Source: JAHJDO01 sp030671985 [NCBI: bacterium]
GTDB taxonomy: Bacteria > JAHJDO01
Length of the DNA: 9,225 nucleotides
Reading direction: 5' to 3'
Assembly (NCBI GenBank): GCA_030671985.1
Contig: DAOVHI010000049.1
Coordinates: forward strand, 1 to 9,225
Shown here: positions 1 through 6,260 of the stretch, piece by piece
How the letters are laid out: every line of letters starts with the position of its first letter
Position numbering within the stretch: position 1 is the first letter of the stretch
The notes under the pieces: model-generated
Told to the model about the DNA's origin: nothing
What the model saw: only the letters and a program-made list of their open reading frames with translations
Database searches by the model: none
Program-made: the position numbers and the translations under genes

Positions 1-55
1 TATGGCTGTTCTCTATCTTGTCATGGGCAGCAAAACTCAGGAGGTGAGCGAATGA
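1..55 (+). CDS. pyrB: Aspartate carbamoyltransferase, C-terminal end only (partial)
   Basis: Reading from base 2, the frame gives 17 residues (MAVLYLVMGSKTQEVSE) and stops at TGA 53-55. A hydrophobic MAVLYL segment close to the C-terminus is typical of aspartate carbamoyltransferase catalytic chains, the enzyme that joins carbamoyl phosphate to aspartate in pyrimidine synthesis. pyrC follows directly, with its ATG sharing bases with this stop (ATGA), which is the usual pyrB-pyrC order. The body of the gene lies outside the window, so the assignment rests on these few residues and on context. Confidence 0.75.
   Translation, partial: MAVLYLVMGSKTQEVSE
39..46 (+). promoter_or_regulatory. Strong ribosome binding site for pyrC
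   Basis: AGGAGGTG lies inside the end of pyrB, five bases before the ATG at 52. It is a near-perfect Shine-Dalgarno sequence and fixes the pyrC start. Confidence 0.85.
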
Positions 56-1329
56 AACTACTCATAAAAAATGGAACCGTTATCGACCCATCCCAAAATA
101 TGGTGGAAAGAACAGACATATTTATAGAAAACAACAAGATATGCAAATTAGGTAAGAATATCAATGAGAAGGATTGTAAAATACTAAATGCCATGGGCAT
201 GATTGTTTCTCCCGGATTTATTGATATGCACGCTCATTTGAGAGAGCCCGGCAGAGAGGATGCTGAAACAATAGCTGCTGGAACAACATCTGCCGCAAAG
301 GGCGGATTTACATCGGTTTGCTGTATGCCAAACACAGAACCTGCTATAGATAATCAATCCGTTGTAAAATTTGTTTTAGAGAAAGCTAAAAAAGAGGGTA
401 AGGTCAATGTGTTTCCCATTGGCGCAATTACAAAGGCTCGAAAAGGAGCCGAACTTGCAGAAATTGGAGATATGAAGGATGCTGGAATAGTTGCTGTTTC
501 GGATGATGGTAATTGGGTAGAGAATGCCGCTCTCATGAGAAGAGCGCTTGAATATAGCGAGATGTTTAATATTTTAGTAATATCGCATTGCGAAGACAGG
601 TCTCTCTCAGAAAAAGGGGTGATGAACGAAGGTTATGCCTCAACTGTTTTAGGATTGGAAGGCATTCCAAGGGAATCGGAAGAAATCGCAGTTTTCAGAG
701 ATATAAGTCTAGCAAAGATGCTGAATGCCGGAATACATATTGCTCATGTATCAAGCAGAGGAACAGTAAAATTAATAAGAGAGGCAAAAAGCCGCAAAAT
801 AAAGGTCAGCTGTGAAGTAACGCCTAATCATTTCGCATTAACGGAACAAGCCGTTAAGGGCTATGATGCAAAGACAAAGGTTAACCCGCCGTTGAGAAGT
901 GAAGATGATATCAAAGCCGTAAAAAACGGGCTTGCTGACGGAACAATAGATGTTATAGCAACAGACCATGCTCCTCACACAGTAACAGAAAAAGAGTATG
1001 AATATAATAACGCTCCGTTCGGGATTGTCGGTTTTGAGACAGCAGTAGGGCTTGCTTTTACAGAACTTGTTCACAGCGGAGTTTTGTCATTATCACAGCT
1101 TATTGAAAAGCTCTCCTGCAATCCTGCGAAAATTCTTGGGTTTGAAACAAAAGGGACGCTGAAAATCGGCGCAGATGCAGACATAACAATAATAAATGAG
1201 AATAAGGAATGGACCGTAGATATAAACAAGTTTCTCTCAAAAAGCAAAAACTCACCGTATCACAATAGAAAATTAAAAGGCAAAGTAATAGCAACTATTG
1301 TTGGTGGGAAGATAGTTTGCAAAGATTGA
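52..1329 (+). CDS. pyrC: Dihydroorotase (type I, zinc metalloenzyme)
   Basis: This enzyme cyclises carbamoyl aspartate to dihydroorotate, the third step of UMP synthesis, in the cytoplasm. The 425-residue length fits bacterial type I dihydroorotases. The amidohydrolase metal ligands are all visible: H60 and H62 in DMHAHLREPG, D152 in SDDG, H179 in SHCED, H232 in IAHVSS and D305 in ATDHAPH. The pattern matches the two-zinc site of the Bacillus enzyme. R64 in HLRE and N94 in MPNT are the expected substrate contacts. The start follows a strong Shine-Dalgarno and overlaps the pyrB stop by four bases, which suggests translational coupling. pyrK begins three bases after the stop. All metal ligands are present, so the enzyme should be active. 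Confidence 0.97.
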   Translation: MKLLIKNGTVIDPSQNMVERTDIFIENNKICKLGKNINEKDCKILNAMGMIVSPGFIDMHAHLREPGREDAETIAAGTTSAAKGGFTSVCCMPNTEPAIDNQSVVKFVLEKAKKEGKVNVFPIGAITKARKGAELAEIGDMKDAGIVAVSDDGNWVENAALMRRALEYSEMFNILVISHCEDRSLSEKGVMNEGYASTVLGLEGIPRESEEIAVFRDISLAKMLNAGIHIAHVSSRGTVKLIREAKSRKIKVSCEVTPNHFALTEQAVKGYDAKTKVNPPLRSEDDIKAVKNGLADGTIDVIATDHAPHTVTEKEYEYNNAPFGIVGFETAVGLAFTELVHSGVLSLSQLIEKLSCNPAKILGFETKGTLKIGADADITIINENKEWTVDINKFLSKSKNSPYHNRKLKGKVIATIVGGKIVCKD

Positions 1330-1332
1330 TAA

Positions 1333-2124
1333 ATGAAAATTTTTAGTGTCAAAAAAGAAATAATAGAAAATAAAAAAATCTCTGCGGGTTGTTATAGGAT
1401 AACGTTTGAGTCGAGAAAAATAGCTTGCATGGCAAAGCCGGGGCAGTTCCTGCATATAAAATGCTCAGATACGTATGACCCGCTATTAAGAAGACCTATC
1501 AGCATTCATAGCGTAGAAAACAATGTTATTGAAATTCTTTATAAAGTAGTTGGAAGGGGAACAGGATTGTTATCTGAGAAGAGCTGCGGAGATTCGATAG
1601 ATGTTATGGGCCCATTAGGTAATGGTTTTGACTACCAGTCACTTGTCACTTGTCACCTGTCGCCGATTCTTGTTGGAGGAGGAATAGGAATTGCGCCATT
1701 ATATTTTCTTGCTCGGAAACTTGTTGAGAAATACTCAAATGTAACTGTTCTTATTGGCGCTGACGCTAAACACAACATTCTCTGCGTAGATAAGCTTAAA
1801 AAACTGGGCTGTAGAGTGAAAGTATCTACTAATGACGGGAGTACGGGAATAAACGGAACAGTTGTTAATCTACTAAAAAAAGAACTTAGCCCCGAAAATG
1901 TCAAATTAAAGATTTTTGCCTGCGGGCCTATTCCAATGCTGAAACAAATTAATAGACTGGTTTCCGTGTATAATGTTTCATCTCAAGTCTCATTGGAAAA
2001 ACGAATGGCATGTGGTATTGGAGCATGTATGGGATGCATAATAAAAGTAAAAAACGGTTATAAGCGGGTTTGTAAAGACGGTCCTGTTTTCGATATTAAA
2101 GAAGTTATTTGGGAGGATTTATGA
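1333..2124 (+). CDS. pyrK: Dihydroorotate dehydrogenase B, electron transfer subunit
   Basis: PyrK carries electrons from PyrD to NAD+ through FAD and a [2Fe-2S] cluster. The 263 residues show the family order: an N-terminal ferredoxin-reductase-like barrel with the FAD motif RRPISI (53-58), a nucleotide-binding domain with VGGGIGIAPL (114-123), and a C-terminal cluster site with C227, C232, C235 and C247 (MACGIGACMGC...C). Together these identify PyrK rather than another reductase. The ATG is only three bases after the pyrC stop and has no clear Shine-Dalgarno, so it is probably translated by coupling. The pyrD ATG overlaps its stop. The linker at residues 99-111 (DYQSLVTCHLSPI) is unusual because it is encoded by a 7-base tandem repeat at 1638-1661. 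No key residue is lost. Confidence 0.96.
   Translation: MKIFSVKKEIIENKKISAGCYRITFESRKIACMAKPGQFLHIKCSDTYDPLLRRPISIHSVENNVIEILYKVVGRGTGLLSEKSCGDSIDVMGPLGNGFDYQSLVTCHLSPILVGGGIGIAPLYFLARKLVEKYSNVTVLIGADAKHNILCVDKLKKLGCRVKVSTNDGSTGINGTVVNLLKKELSPENVKLKIFACGPIPMLKQINRLVSVYNVSSQVSLEKRMACGIGACMGCIIKVKNGYKRVCKDGPVFDIKEVIWEDL
1638..1661 (+). repeat. In-frame GTCACTT heptamer tandem repeat inside pyrK
   Basis: Three copies of a 7-base unit run head to tail: GTCACTT, GTCACTT, GTCACCT, then a final GTC. Since 7 is not a multiple of 3, each copy is read in a different frame, giving SLVTCHLS. The repeat fills the linker between the FAD and NAD domains of PyrK. The reverse complement of the same unit (GTGACAAGT) occurs again at 3869-3877, at the end of ispE. 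Confidence 0.85.
2111..2116 (+). promoter_or_regulatory. Ribosome binding site deciding the pyrD start
   Basis: GGGAGG lies four bases before the ATG at 2121. It favours that ATG over a possible TTG start 12 bases upstream at 2109, which would overlap the Shine-Dalgarno itself. Confidence 0.7.
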
Positions 2125-3029
2125 AACAGTTAAGTCTTGATGTAAACATTGCCGGGATAAAAATGAAAAATCCGGTAATGACGGCTTCCGGCACATTTGG
2201 ATACGGCTTGGAGTATTCGCAGCTAATAGATATAGAAAATTTTGGAGCAATCGTTACAAAAACTGTAACGCTGGAACCGAGGATTGGTAATCCCCAACCT
2301 AGAATTGTGGAGACAGCTAGTGGTATGCTGAATTCAATAGGACTGCAAAATCCCGGAGCAAAAATTTTTATTAAAGAGAAGTTACCAAAGCTAAAAGAGT
2401 ATGAGGTTCCGATCATAGCAAATATTTCAGGCAGAAATGAGACAGACTTTGTAAAACTTGCCGGACTACTGAAAGATATTGGATTGTCAGGTCTTGAGCT
2501 GAACATTTCCTGTCCAAATGTAGAACATTCAGGACTGTTTGCTCAGAATGCAGATACAACTTATAAACTCGTTAATAAGGTAAGAAAGGTTACAGGCTTG
2601 CCATTGATTGTTAAACTTACTCCCAATGTTACAGACGTTACACTAATTGCCGGAGCCGCAGAAGACGGGGGCGCAGATGCAATATCTCTAATCAATACTC
2701 TAATAGGTATGAGTATTGATATTCAAACAAAAAAACCTAAGCTGGCAAATGTCGTTGGCGGGCTGTCAGGGCCTGCAGTCAAACCGGTAGCGTTAAGAAT
2801 GGTTTATGAAGCATCTAAAAAAGTCAGTATTCCTGTAATTGGTATGGGTGGGATAGTGACTTCAGACGATGCTATTGAATTTTTACTCGCCGGAGCAAGC
2901 GCGGTTGCTCTTGGTACAGTAAATTTTGTTAATCCTAATACTTGTTGTGAGATTATAGACGGAATTAAAATATATATGAGAGATAACAAATTCAACAAAA
3001 TATCGGATATTACAGGACGGGTTAAATGA
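2121..3029 (+). CDS. pyrD: Dihydroorotate dehydrogenase B, catalytic subunit (class 1B)
   Basis: This FMN enzyme oxidises dihydroorotate to orotate and works as a PyrD2PyrK2 complex with the neighbouring pyrK product, using NAD+ as acceptor. From the ATG at 2121 it has 302 residues, normal for the class. Visible features are the N-terminal NPVMTASGTFG (17-27), K47 in TKTVT, N71-G79 (NSIGLQNPG) in the substrate region, the catalytic cysteine C131 in NISCPN, K165 in VKLTPNV and the FMN phosphate loop GMGGI (241-245). A catalytic Cys instead of Ser, plus the adjacent pyrK, places it in class 1B rather than the membrane-bound class 2. The start overlaps the pyrK stop (ATGA), and the stop overlaps the ispE start in the same way. 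Confidence 0.97.
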   Translation: MKQLSLDVNIAGIKMKNPVMTASGTFGYGLEYSQLIDIENFGAIVTKTVTLEPRIGNPQPRIVETASGMLNSIGLQNPGAKIFIKEKLPKLKEYEVPIIANISGRNETDFVKLAGLLKDIGLSGLELNISCPNVEHSGLFAQNADTTYKLVNKVRKVTGLPLIVKLTPNVTDVTLIAGAAEDGGADAISLINTLIGMSIDIQTKKPKLANVVGGLSGPAVKPVALRMVYEASKKVSIPVIGMGGIVTSDDAIEFLLAGASAVALGTVNFVNPNTCCEIIDGIKIYMRDNKFNKISDITGRVK

Positions 3030-3886
3030 GCAGTCTTTCTTTAAAGTCTCATGCGAAAGTCAATTTATTCTTGGAAGTATTATGGAAAAGAGATGACGGT
3101 TACCACGAAATAGAAAGCCTGATGCAAGAAATAAGTTTATGCGACAATATCTTGTTGGAAGACAGATTGGAAGGGATAACCATTCTTTGTCCAAATAAAG
3201 AAATCAGCATTCCGTCTGATCACAACAATCTGGCACACAAAGCGGCAAGACTGCTTATAACAAAGTTCAATATAAAAAAAGGAGTTTCCATTACAATTGA
3301 TAAGAAGATACCTGTCGGTGCCGGTCTGGGAGGCGGCAGCAGTAATGCAGCTTCAGTTCTTAAAGGATTAAATCAACTCTGGAATATCGGGCTAAAGAAT
3401 AGACAACTGCAGGAATTAGGGGCGGAAATAGGTTCTGATGTCCCGTTCTTCATTAATGGTAAAACTGCGCTGGTAAAAGGCAGGGGAGTAAAAATACATA
3501 CATGGATTACTGTGCCTAAAACATGGATTATTTTAGCTGTTCCGAATATAAGCGTTTCAACAAAATGGGCATATGGAAGGCTGGATAGAGAGTTGACAAA
3601 AAACATAAATAGTGCTAGATTGCCAACACTTGAGAAATTGCAGTTTAAGGGTATAGTGGATAATTTGTTCAACAGATTGGAGGGGGTGGTGCTTAAGGAA
3701 TATCCTATTATTGAGACCGTTAAGGAGAAAATGACAGCTTGTGGAGCAAGAGGTGCTTTAATGAGTGGAACGGGGTCTGCGGTTTTCGGTATAGCCTCAA
3801 GCAAAAATAAGGCTTATAAAATAGCCGAAAAAATTTCTAATGACCTAAAATCAGAAGTAGTTTGTTATGTGACAAGTAGTTGCTAA
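3026..3886 (+). CDS. ispE: 4-diphosphocytidyl-2-C-methyl-D-erythritol kinase
   Basis: IspE is a GHMP-family kinase that phosphorylates CDP-methylerythritol with ATP in the non-mevalonate (MEP) route to isoprenoids. The 286-residue length is typical. Recognisable parts are the N-terminal AKVNLFLEV (10-18, with K11), DGYHEIESLMQ (24-34), the glycine-rich ATP loop PVGAGLGGGSSNAA (96-109), the catalytic Asp region IGSDVPFF (135-142, D138) and the C-terminal GHMP motif SGTGSAVFG (247-255). Its ATG overlaps the pyrD stop by four bases with only a weak Shine-Dalgarno, so coupling with pyrD is likely. The last residues (VTSSC) are encoded by GTGACAAGT, the reverse complement of the repeat unit found in pyrK. 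spoVG follows after 33 bases. Confidence 0.96.
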   Translation: MSSLSLKSHAKVNLFLEVLWKRDDGYHEIESLMQEISLCDNILLEDRLEGITILCPNKEISIPSDHNNLAHKAARLLITKFNIKKGVSITIDKKIPVGAGLGGGSSNAASVLKGLNQLWNIGLKNRQLQELGAEIGSDVPFFINGKTALVKGRGVKIHTWITVPKTWIILAVPNISVSTKWAYGRLDRELTKNINSARLPTLEKLQFKGIVDNLFNRLEGVVLKEYPIIETVKEKMTACGARGALMSGTGSAVFGIASSKNKAYKIAEKISNDLKSEVVCYVTSSC

Positions 3887-3904
3887 AGTGATAAACAACA
3901 AATT

Positions 3905-3910
3905 AAGGAG
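3905..3910 (+). promoter_or_regulatory. Ribosome binding site of spoVG
   Basis: AAGGAG stands nine bases before the ATG at 3920 and supports that start. There is no clear terminator or promoter in the 33 bases after ispE, so spoVG is probably in the same transcript. Confidence 0.7.
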
Positions 3911-3919
3911 TAAATTACA

Positions 3920-4435
3920 ATGGAAATCACAGAGGTAAAAGTCAGACTAAGGGATAGAGAGGGAAGCAAACTAAAAGCATATGCAACTATTATTTTTGAC
4001 AATTCTTTTGTTGTTAGAGATTTAAAAGTAATTGATGGGAGAAAAGGATTGTTTGTGGCAATGCCGTCTCGGCAGGTAAGAGAGGCGTGTCCCGGCTGTC
4101 GTCATCGCAATTCTCTCAGAAGTAAATTTTGTAATCAGTGCGGCAAAGCTTTGGAATTTCAGAGTGCTCCAAGAAAAGAAGGGGAGGATAGAGTAGATGA
4201 GCATAGGGATGTGGCGCATCCAATAACTTCGGAAACAAGAGACTATCTACAAACAAAGGTATTAGAAGCTTATGAGGCAGAGAGGGCAGCGCTACCTCAG
4301 GAAGTTAAACCTGAGACTGAACCTGCGGTTGAACCGCCTATAGTCGCTGAATCCGGTGCTGAGCAGTCTGAAGTTGCTCCTGAACAGTCAATAGAGACAG
4401 AGCCCAACGCCGATCAAGTGGAGAAAACCGAATAA
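3920..4435 (+). CDS. spoVG: SpoVG-family regulator with inserted zinc ribbon and acidic tail
   Basis: SpoVG proteins are small nucleic-acid-binding regulators, usually about 85-100 residues; this one has 171. Residues 1-50 are classic SpoVG (MEITEVKVRL, FDNSFVVRDLKVIDG, KGLFVAMPS). The usual end of the domain (HRDVAHPITSETR, then a helix to about 122) resumes at residue 95. Between them, at 57-74, is a four-cysteine zinc ribbon: C57 and C60 in CPGC, and C71 and C74 in CNQC. Residues 125-171 form a low-complexity tail rich in Glu, Pro and Ala, probably disordered. The ribbon sits in the loop where ordinary SpoVG has only a few residues, so the fold can remain intact. It follows ispE, as in the Firmicutes ispE/spoVG region, and precedes two tRNA genes. 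Its regulatory target is unknown. Confidence 0.92.
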   Translation: MEITEVKVRLRDREGSKLKAYATIIFDNSFVVRDLKVIDGRKGLFVAMPSRQVREACPGCRHRNSLRSKFCNQCGKALEFQSAPRKEGEDRVDEHRDVAHPITSETRDYLQTKVLEAYEAERAALPQEVKPETEPAVEPPIVAESGAEQSEVAPEQSIETEPNADQVEKTE

Positions 4436-4458
4436 AAAATTAATAATAGCAATTTAAT

Positions 4459-4529
4459 TGCCCGGTGGTGTAATGGTAACACATCAGTTTTTGGTACTGA
4501 GATTCGAGGTTCGAGCCCTTGCCGGGCAA
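4459..4529 (+). tRNA. tRNA-Gln (anticodon TTG)
   Basis: The acceptor stem TGCCCGG (4459-4465) pairs with CCGGGCA (4522-4528). The D stem is GTG/CAC (4468-4470, 4480-4482), the anticodon stem is TCAGT/ACTGA with TTG at 4491-4493, and the T stem is CGAGG/CCTTG around loop TTCGAGC. The discriminator is A4529. The 3' CCA is not encoded (ACAT follows), so it must be added after transcription. It lies 23 bases after spoVG with no visible promoter and may be cotranscribed with it. Confidence 0.95.
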
Positions 4530-4541
4530 CATACAATATAT

Positions 4542-4618
<77 letters not shown>

Positions 4619-4652
4619 AGTTAACAACTTGATACACAAAGAGTTAAGGATA

Positions 4653-4687
4653 AGCTAGGAGAGTTTTTCTTCTAGCTCTTTTCTTTT
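4653..4687 (+). terminator. Rho-independent terminator after the tRNA genes
   Basis: AGCTAGGAGA (4653-4662) pairs with TCTTCTAGCT (4668-4677), a ten-pair stem with one G-T wobble and a five-base loop. A T-rich run CTTTTCTTTT follows. Its position 34 bases after the initiator tRNA fits the end of the pyr-ispE-spoVG-tRNA transcript. Confidence 0.7.
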
Positions 4688-4802
4688 AGAGTAACTATAG
4701 AGTAACTTGAGAGCCATCTTCCCCCTCGATATTAGGAAGGGATTAGTTGAGATGCAAAGAAAAAAGAATCCCGAAACAAGCAGAACTTGAATTTTGAAGA
4801 TA

Positions 4803-4828
4803 CCACGTCCGTAAGAGCGTGGAGTTTT
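4803..4828. terminator. Small hairpin after the RES gene; terminator or IS-end remnant
   Basis: CCACG (4803-4807) pairs with CGTGG (4818-4822) around a ten-base loop, and AGTTTTAT follows on the + strand. It lies 15 bases beyond the stop of the - strand RES gene and could end that transcript. The T run is weak in both directions. Its shape also recalls the subterminal hairpins of IS200/IS605 elements, but no transposase is present. Confidence 0.35.
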
Positions 4829-4836
4829 ATAGATAG

Positions 4837-5967
4837 TTATTTTTGTAATTCAAATGAGCACGAGACATTCGTTACCCTAAACAATTCCGTGTTTGGTTCA
4901 ATTCTGACAACACTAGGCTCAAACAAGGCGATATTCTTTCCTCCCGTGAAAAGAGAACTTGCATATAAGATACCATCGTAATTAGCATTCTTGATAACCT
5001 CAGCCAGGTATTGTGTTGGTACATATTCGATATCAGAATCGTCCTTTCGAATCGGTATAGACAATGCATGATCTAAACAAGAGAGTAAAGCGTTTTGTCT
5101 GATCACCGTGGAAAGCTTCTCTCCTTCACAGGCAAACGGGCTTGGGATTCTTGGCACTGAAGTGAGATCCGCAAGGCGAACAAAGCTTTTGATATGAAGA
5201 GTCGCTACAGTGACATATGCGCCCTTTTCAGGGCAAACTTCGCTTATCGCTGTAGCTTTTTCAAGAGCTGTATAAAGCACAGGAATGCCGAGAGCATTGA
5301 TGCGACCACTACGCGTCTTATTCGGAAGGGGTGCATTCATTAGTTCAGGTTCAAGAGGTTTAGGTATCCCTTCTTTGGGATTTATTCGAGCTCGGTAAAT
5401 TATACTTCCTGCAGAGAGAGGCATTTCAAGCACTGGCAGTAAAAGAGGTAACCAGTCTTTCGGATCAGCGATTGGAGTCAATCCCTTCGGCTTCAGTATA
5501 AATCTTCTGTCGTATTTGATATGTTGGCAGAATCCACTCCACTGTTCTTCTTCAGAGACATGGAAGAGACTCTTGTCTTTGGATGCCCATAGTTCATTGC
5601 TTGGCGCAGGCGGACATTTGTAATCATAGTGACCCGAGCCTATACGAATCTCATCGAGAAGGTCACATTGCTGATTGTACAAGTCCAATTTGTCATAGTT
5701 AAAAATGTCCCCCCAGTCATCCTGAATTGCTTGAGGTAACGAATCTCCCACATCAATCGCTTCTTTATTCATTCCACGATCATAATGCTCGCCCTCCTCG
5801 ACAGGCTCATATAACTCAAGAAGCTCAGCAAAATTCTCGTACAACTCGAAAGGGTTAATCGTGTAAATACTCTTAGATGCACAGAACTCACAATCTCCAA
5901 TTTTACCATCAGAGCGAATGCGCTTCTTCAAGTACCTATCAACAAAACAATTTTCGCAACATTTCAT
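4837..5967 (-). CDS. RES-domain protein with N-terminal zinc-finger/helical domain
   Basis: The C-terminal half (about 188-355 of 376) is a RES domain: IYRARI (190-195), SGRINALGIPVLYTALEKATAISEV (220-244), YVTVATL, and PTQYLAEVIKNANYDGILYASS (317-338) followed by GGKNIALF. RES proteins have an ADP-ribosyltransferase-like fold, and characterised toxin members degrade NAD+. The R-Y-E set is present here (R192, Y232, E243). Residues 1-29 carry CxxC pairs (C4/C7 and C26/C29), and an acidic helical region (about 36-110) follows, like the HEPN/RES N-terminal domain fused to some RES proteins. The usual upstream Xre-type antitoxin is missing, so it is not a standard Xre-RES pair. The start has only a weak Shine-Dalgarno. 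It runs divergently from the kinase gene, 293 bases away. NAD cleavage is inferred from the family. Confidence 0.85.
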   Translation of the reverse strand: MKCCENCFVDRYLKKRIRSDGKIGDCEFCASKSIYTINPFELYENFAELLELYEPVEEGEHYDRGMNKEAIDVGDSLPQAIQDDWGDIFNYDKLDLYNQQCDLLDEIRIGSGHYDYKCPPAPSNELWASKDKSLFHVSEEEQWSGFCQHIKYDRRFILKPKGLTPIADPKDWLPLLLPVLEMPLSAGSIIYRARINPKEGIPKPLEPELMNAPLPNKTRSGRINALGIPVLYTALEKATAISEVCPEKGAYVTVATLHIKSFVRLADLTSVPRIPSPFACEGEKLSTVIRQNALLSCLDHALSIPIRKDDSDIEYVPTQYLAEVIKNANYDGILYASSLFTGGKNIALFEPSVVRIEPNTELFRVTNVSCSFELQK

Positions 5968-6082
5968 ACTTCATCAGTATTCAGACGAATGTACTCGACG
6001 TTATTCGGGACAGTTCGCCTAAATAATTCTTTCTCTTTATTTCATATTGTGCTTGTTTCTACTTTTCTATGTTTAGAACTGC

Positions 6083-6218
6083 TCATAACACTCCGCAATG
6101 CATTGATCTTCTATTATTACCATCAATACATATTTTGTCTATCATTTTTATTGAGGTTTTAAGCAATTTGAGCTATGGTAATATAGTAGTAGCAAACGTT
6201 CAATGGCTAATGTTAGGT
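6083..6218 (+). repeat. Imperfect palindrome ending in GTTAGGT; possible degenerate attC
   Basis: Nested paired blocks occur in the same order on both sides: TAACA (6086-6090) with TGTTA (6211-6215), CATTGA (6101-6106) with TCAATG (6200-6205), and CTATTATTACCAT (6111-6123) with ATGGTAATATAG (6175-6186, one unpaired T). The right end GTTAGGT (6212-6218) fits the attC consensus GTTRRRY, and the kinase ORF starts 48 bases after the cut point. Spacers are uneven (10 versus 5, and 4 versus 13), so it is either a diverged attC or a chance AT-rich palindrome. Confidence 0.4.
6151..6179 (+). promoter_or_regulatory. Possible promoter for the kinase gene
   Basis: TTGAGG (6151-6156), a 17-base spacer and TATGGT (6174-6179) form a fair sigma70-like promoter upstream of the kinase ATG at 6261. 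It overlaps the imperfect palindrome, and the -10 box is not ideal. Confidence 0.3.
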
Positions 6219-6260
6219 TGAAAAGCTAGATCTGATCATTGTGGATAAGGGACACAACTA

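Larger units (their letters stand above)
4619..4836. other. Gene-free stretch between initiator tRNA and RES gene
   Basis: No coding region is convincing here. The stretch holds a terminator hairpin (4653-4687), a direct repeat AGAGTAACT at 4688-4696 and 4699-4707, a short inverted repeat GGGATT/AATCCC (4739-4744, 4767-4772) and a second hairpin at 4803-4822. No copy of the tRNA 3' end that could mark an integration site was found downstream within the window. Confidence 0.6.

Noticed and set aside
588-815. 75-residue frame inside pyrC on the same strand
   Set aside because: It lies within a complete, well-conserved dihydroorotase and has a Lys/Arg/Cys-rich composition typical of an off-frame reading.
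2109-2120. TTG 2109 as an earlier pyrD start
   Set aside because: It overlaps the Shine-Dalgarno GGGAGG itself. ATG 2121 is correctly spaced, and MKQLSLDVNI is a normal class 1B N-terminus.
2105-2506. 133-residue antisense frame over pyrD
   Set aside because: It is a mirror of the strongly conserved pyrD, with no Shine-Dalgarno and no domain features. The same applies to the other antisense frames over pyrC, ispE, the kinase and GNAT.
1-4458. A pyr-operon attenuator, riboswitch or T-box
   Set aside because: The operon leader is upstream of the window, and no leader-like structure occurs between these tightly packed genes.
4688-4707. Direct repeat AGAGTAACT twice as a CRISPR or att site
   Set aside because: There are only two 9-base copies 11 bases apart, with no spacer structure and no third copy. 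It is probably local slippage.
6081-6091. TGTTATGAG read on the - strand as a cassette core for the RES gene
   Set aside because: A single box without its own separate palindrome is not enough. It is already used as the left box of the + strand palindrome, so a - strand cassette is not supported.
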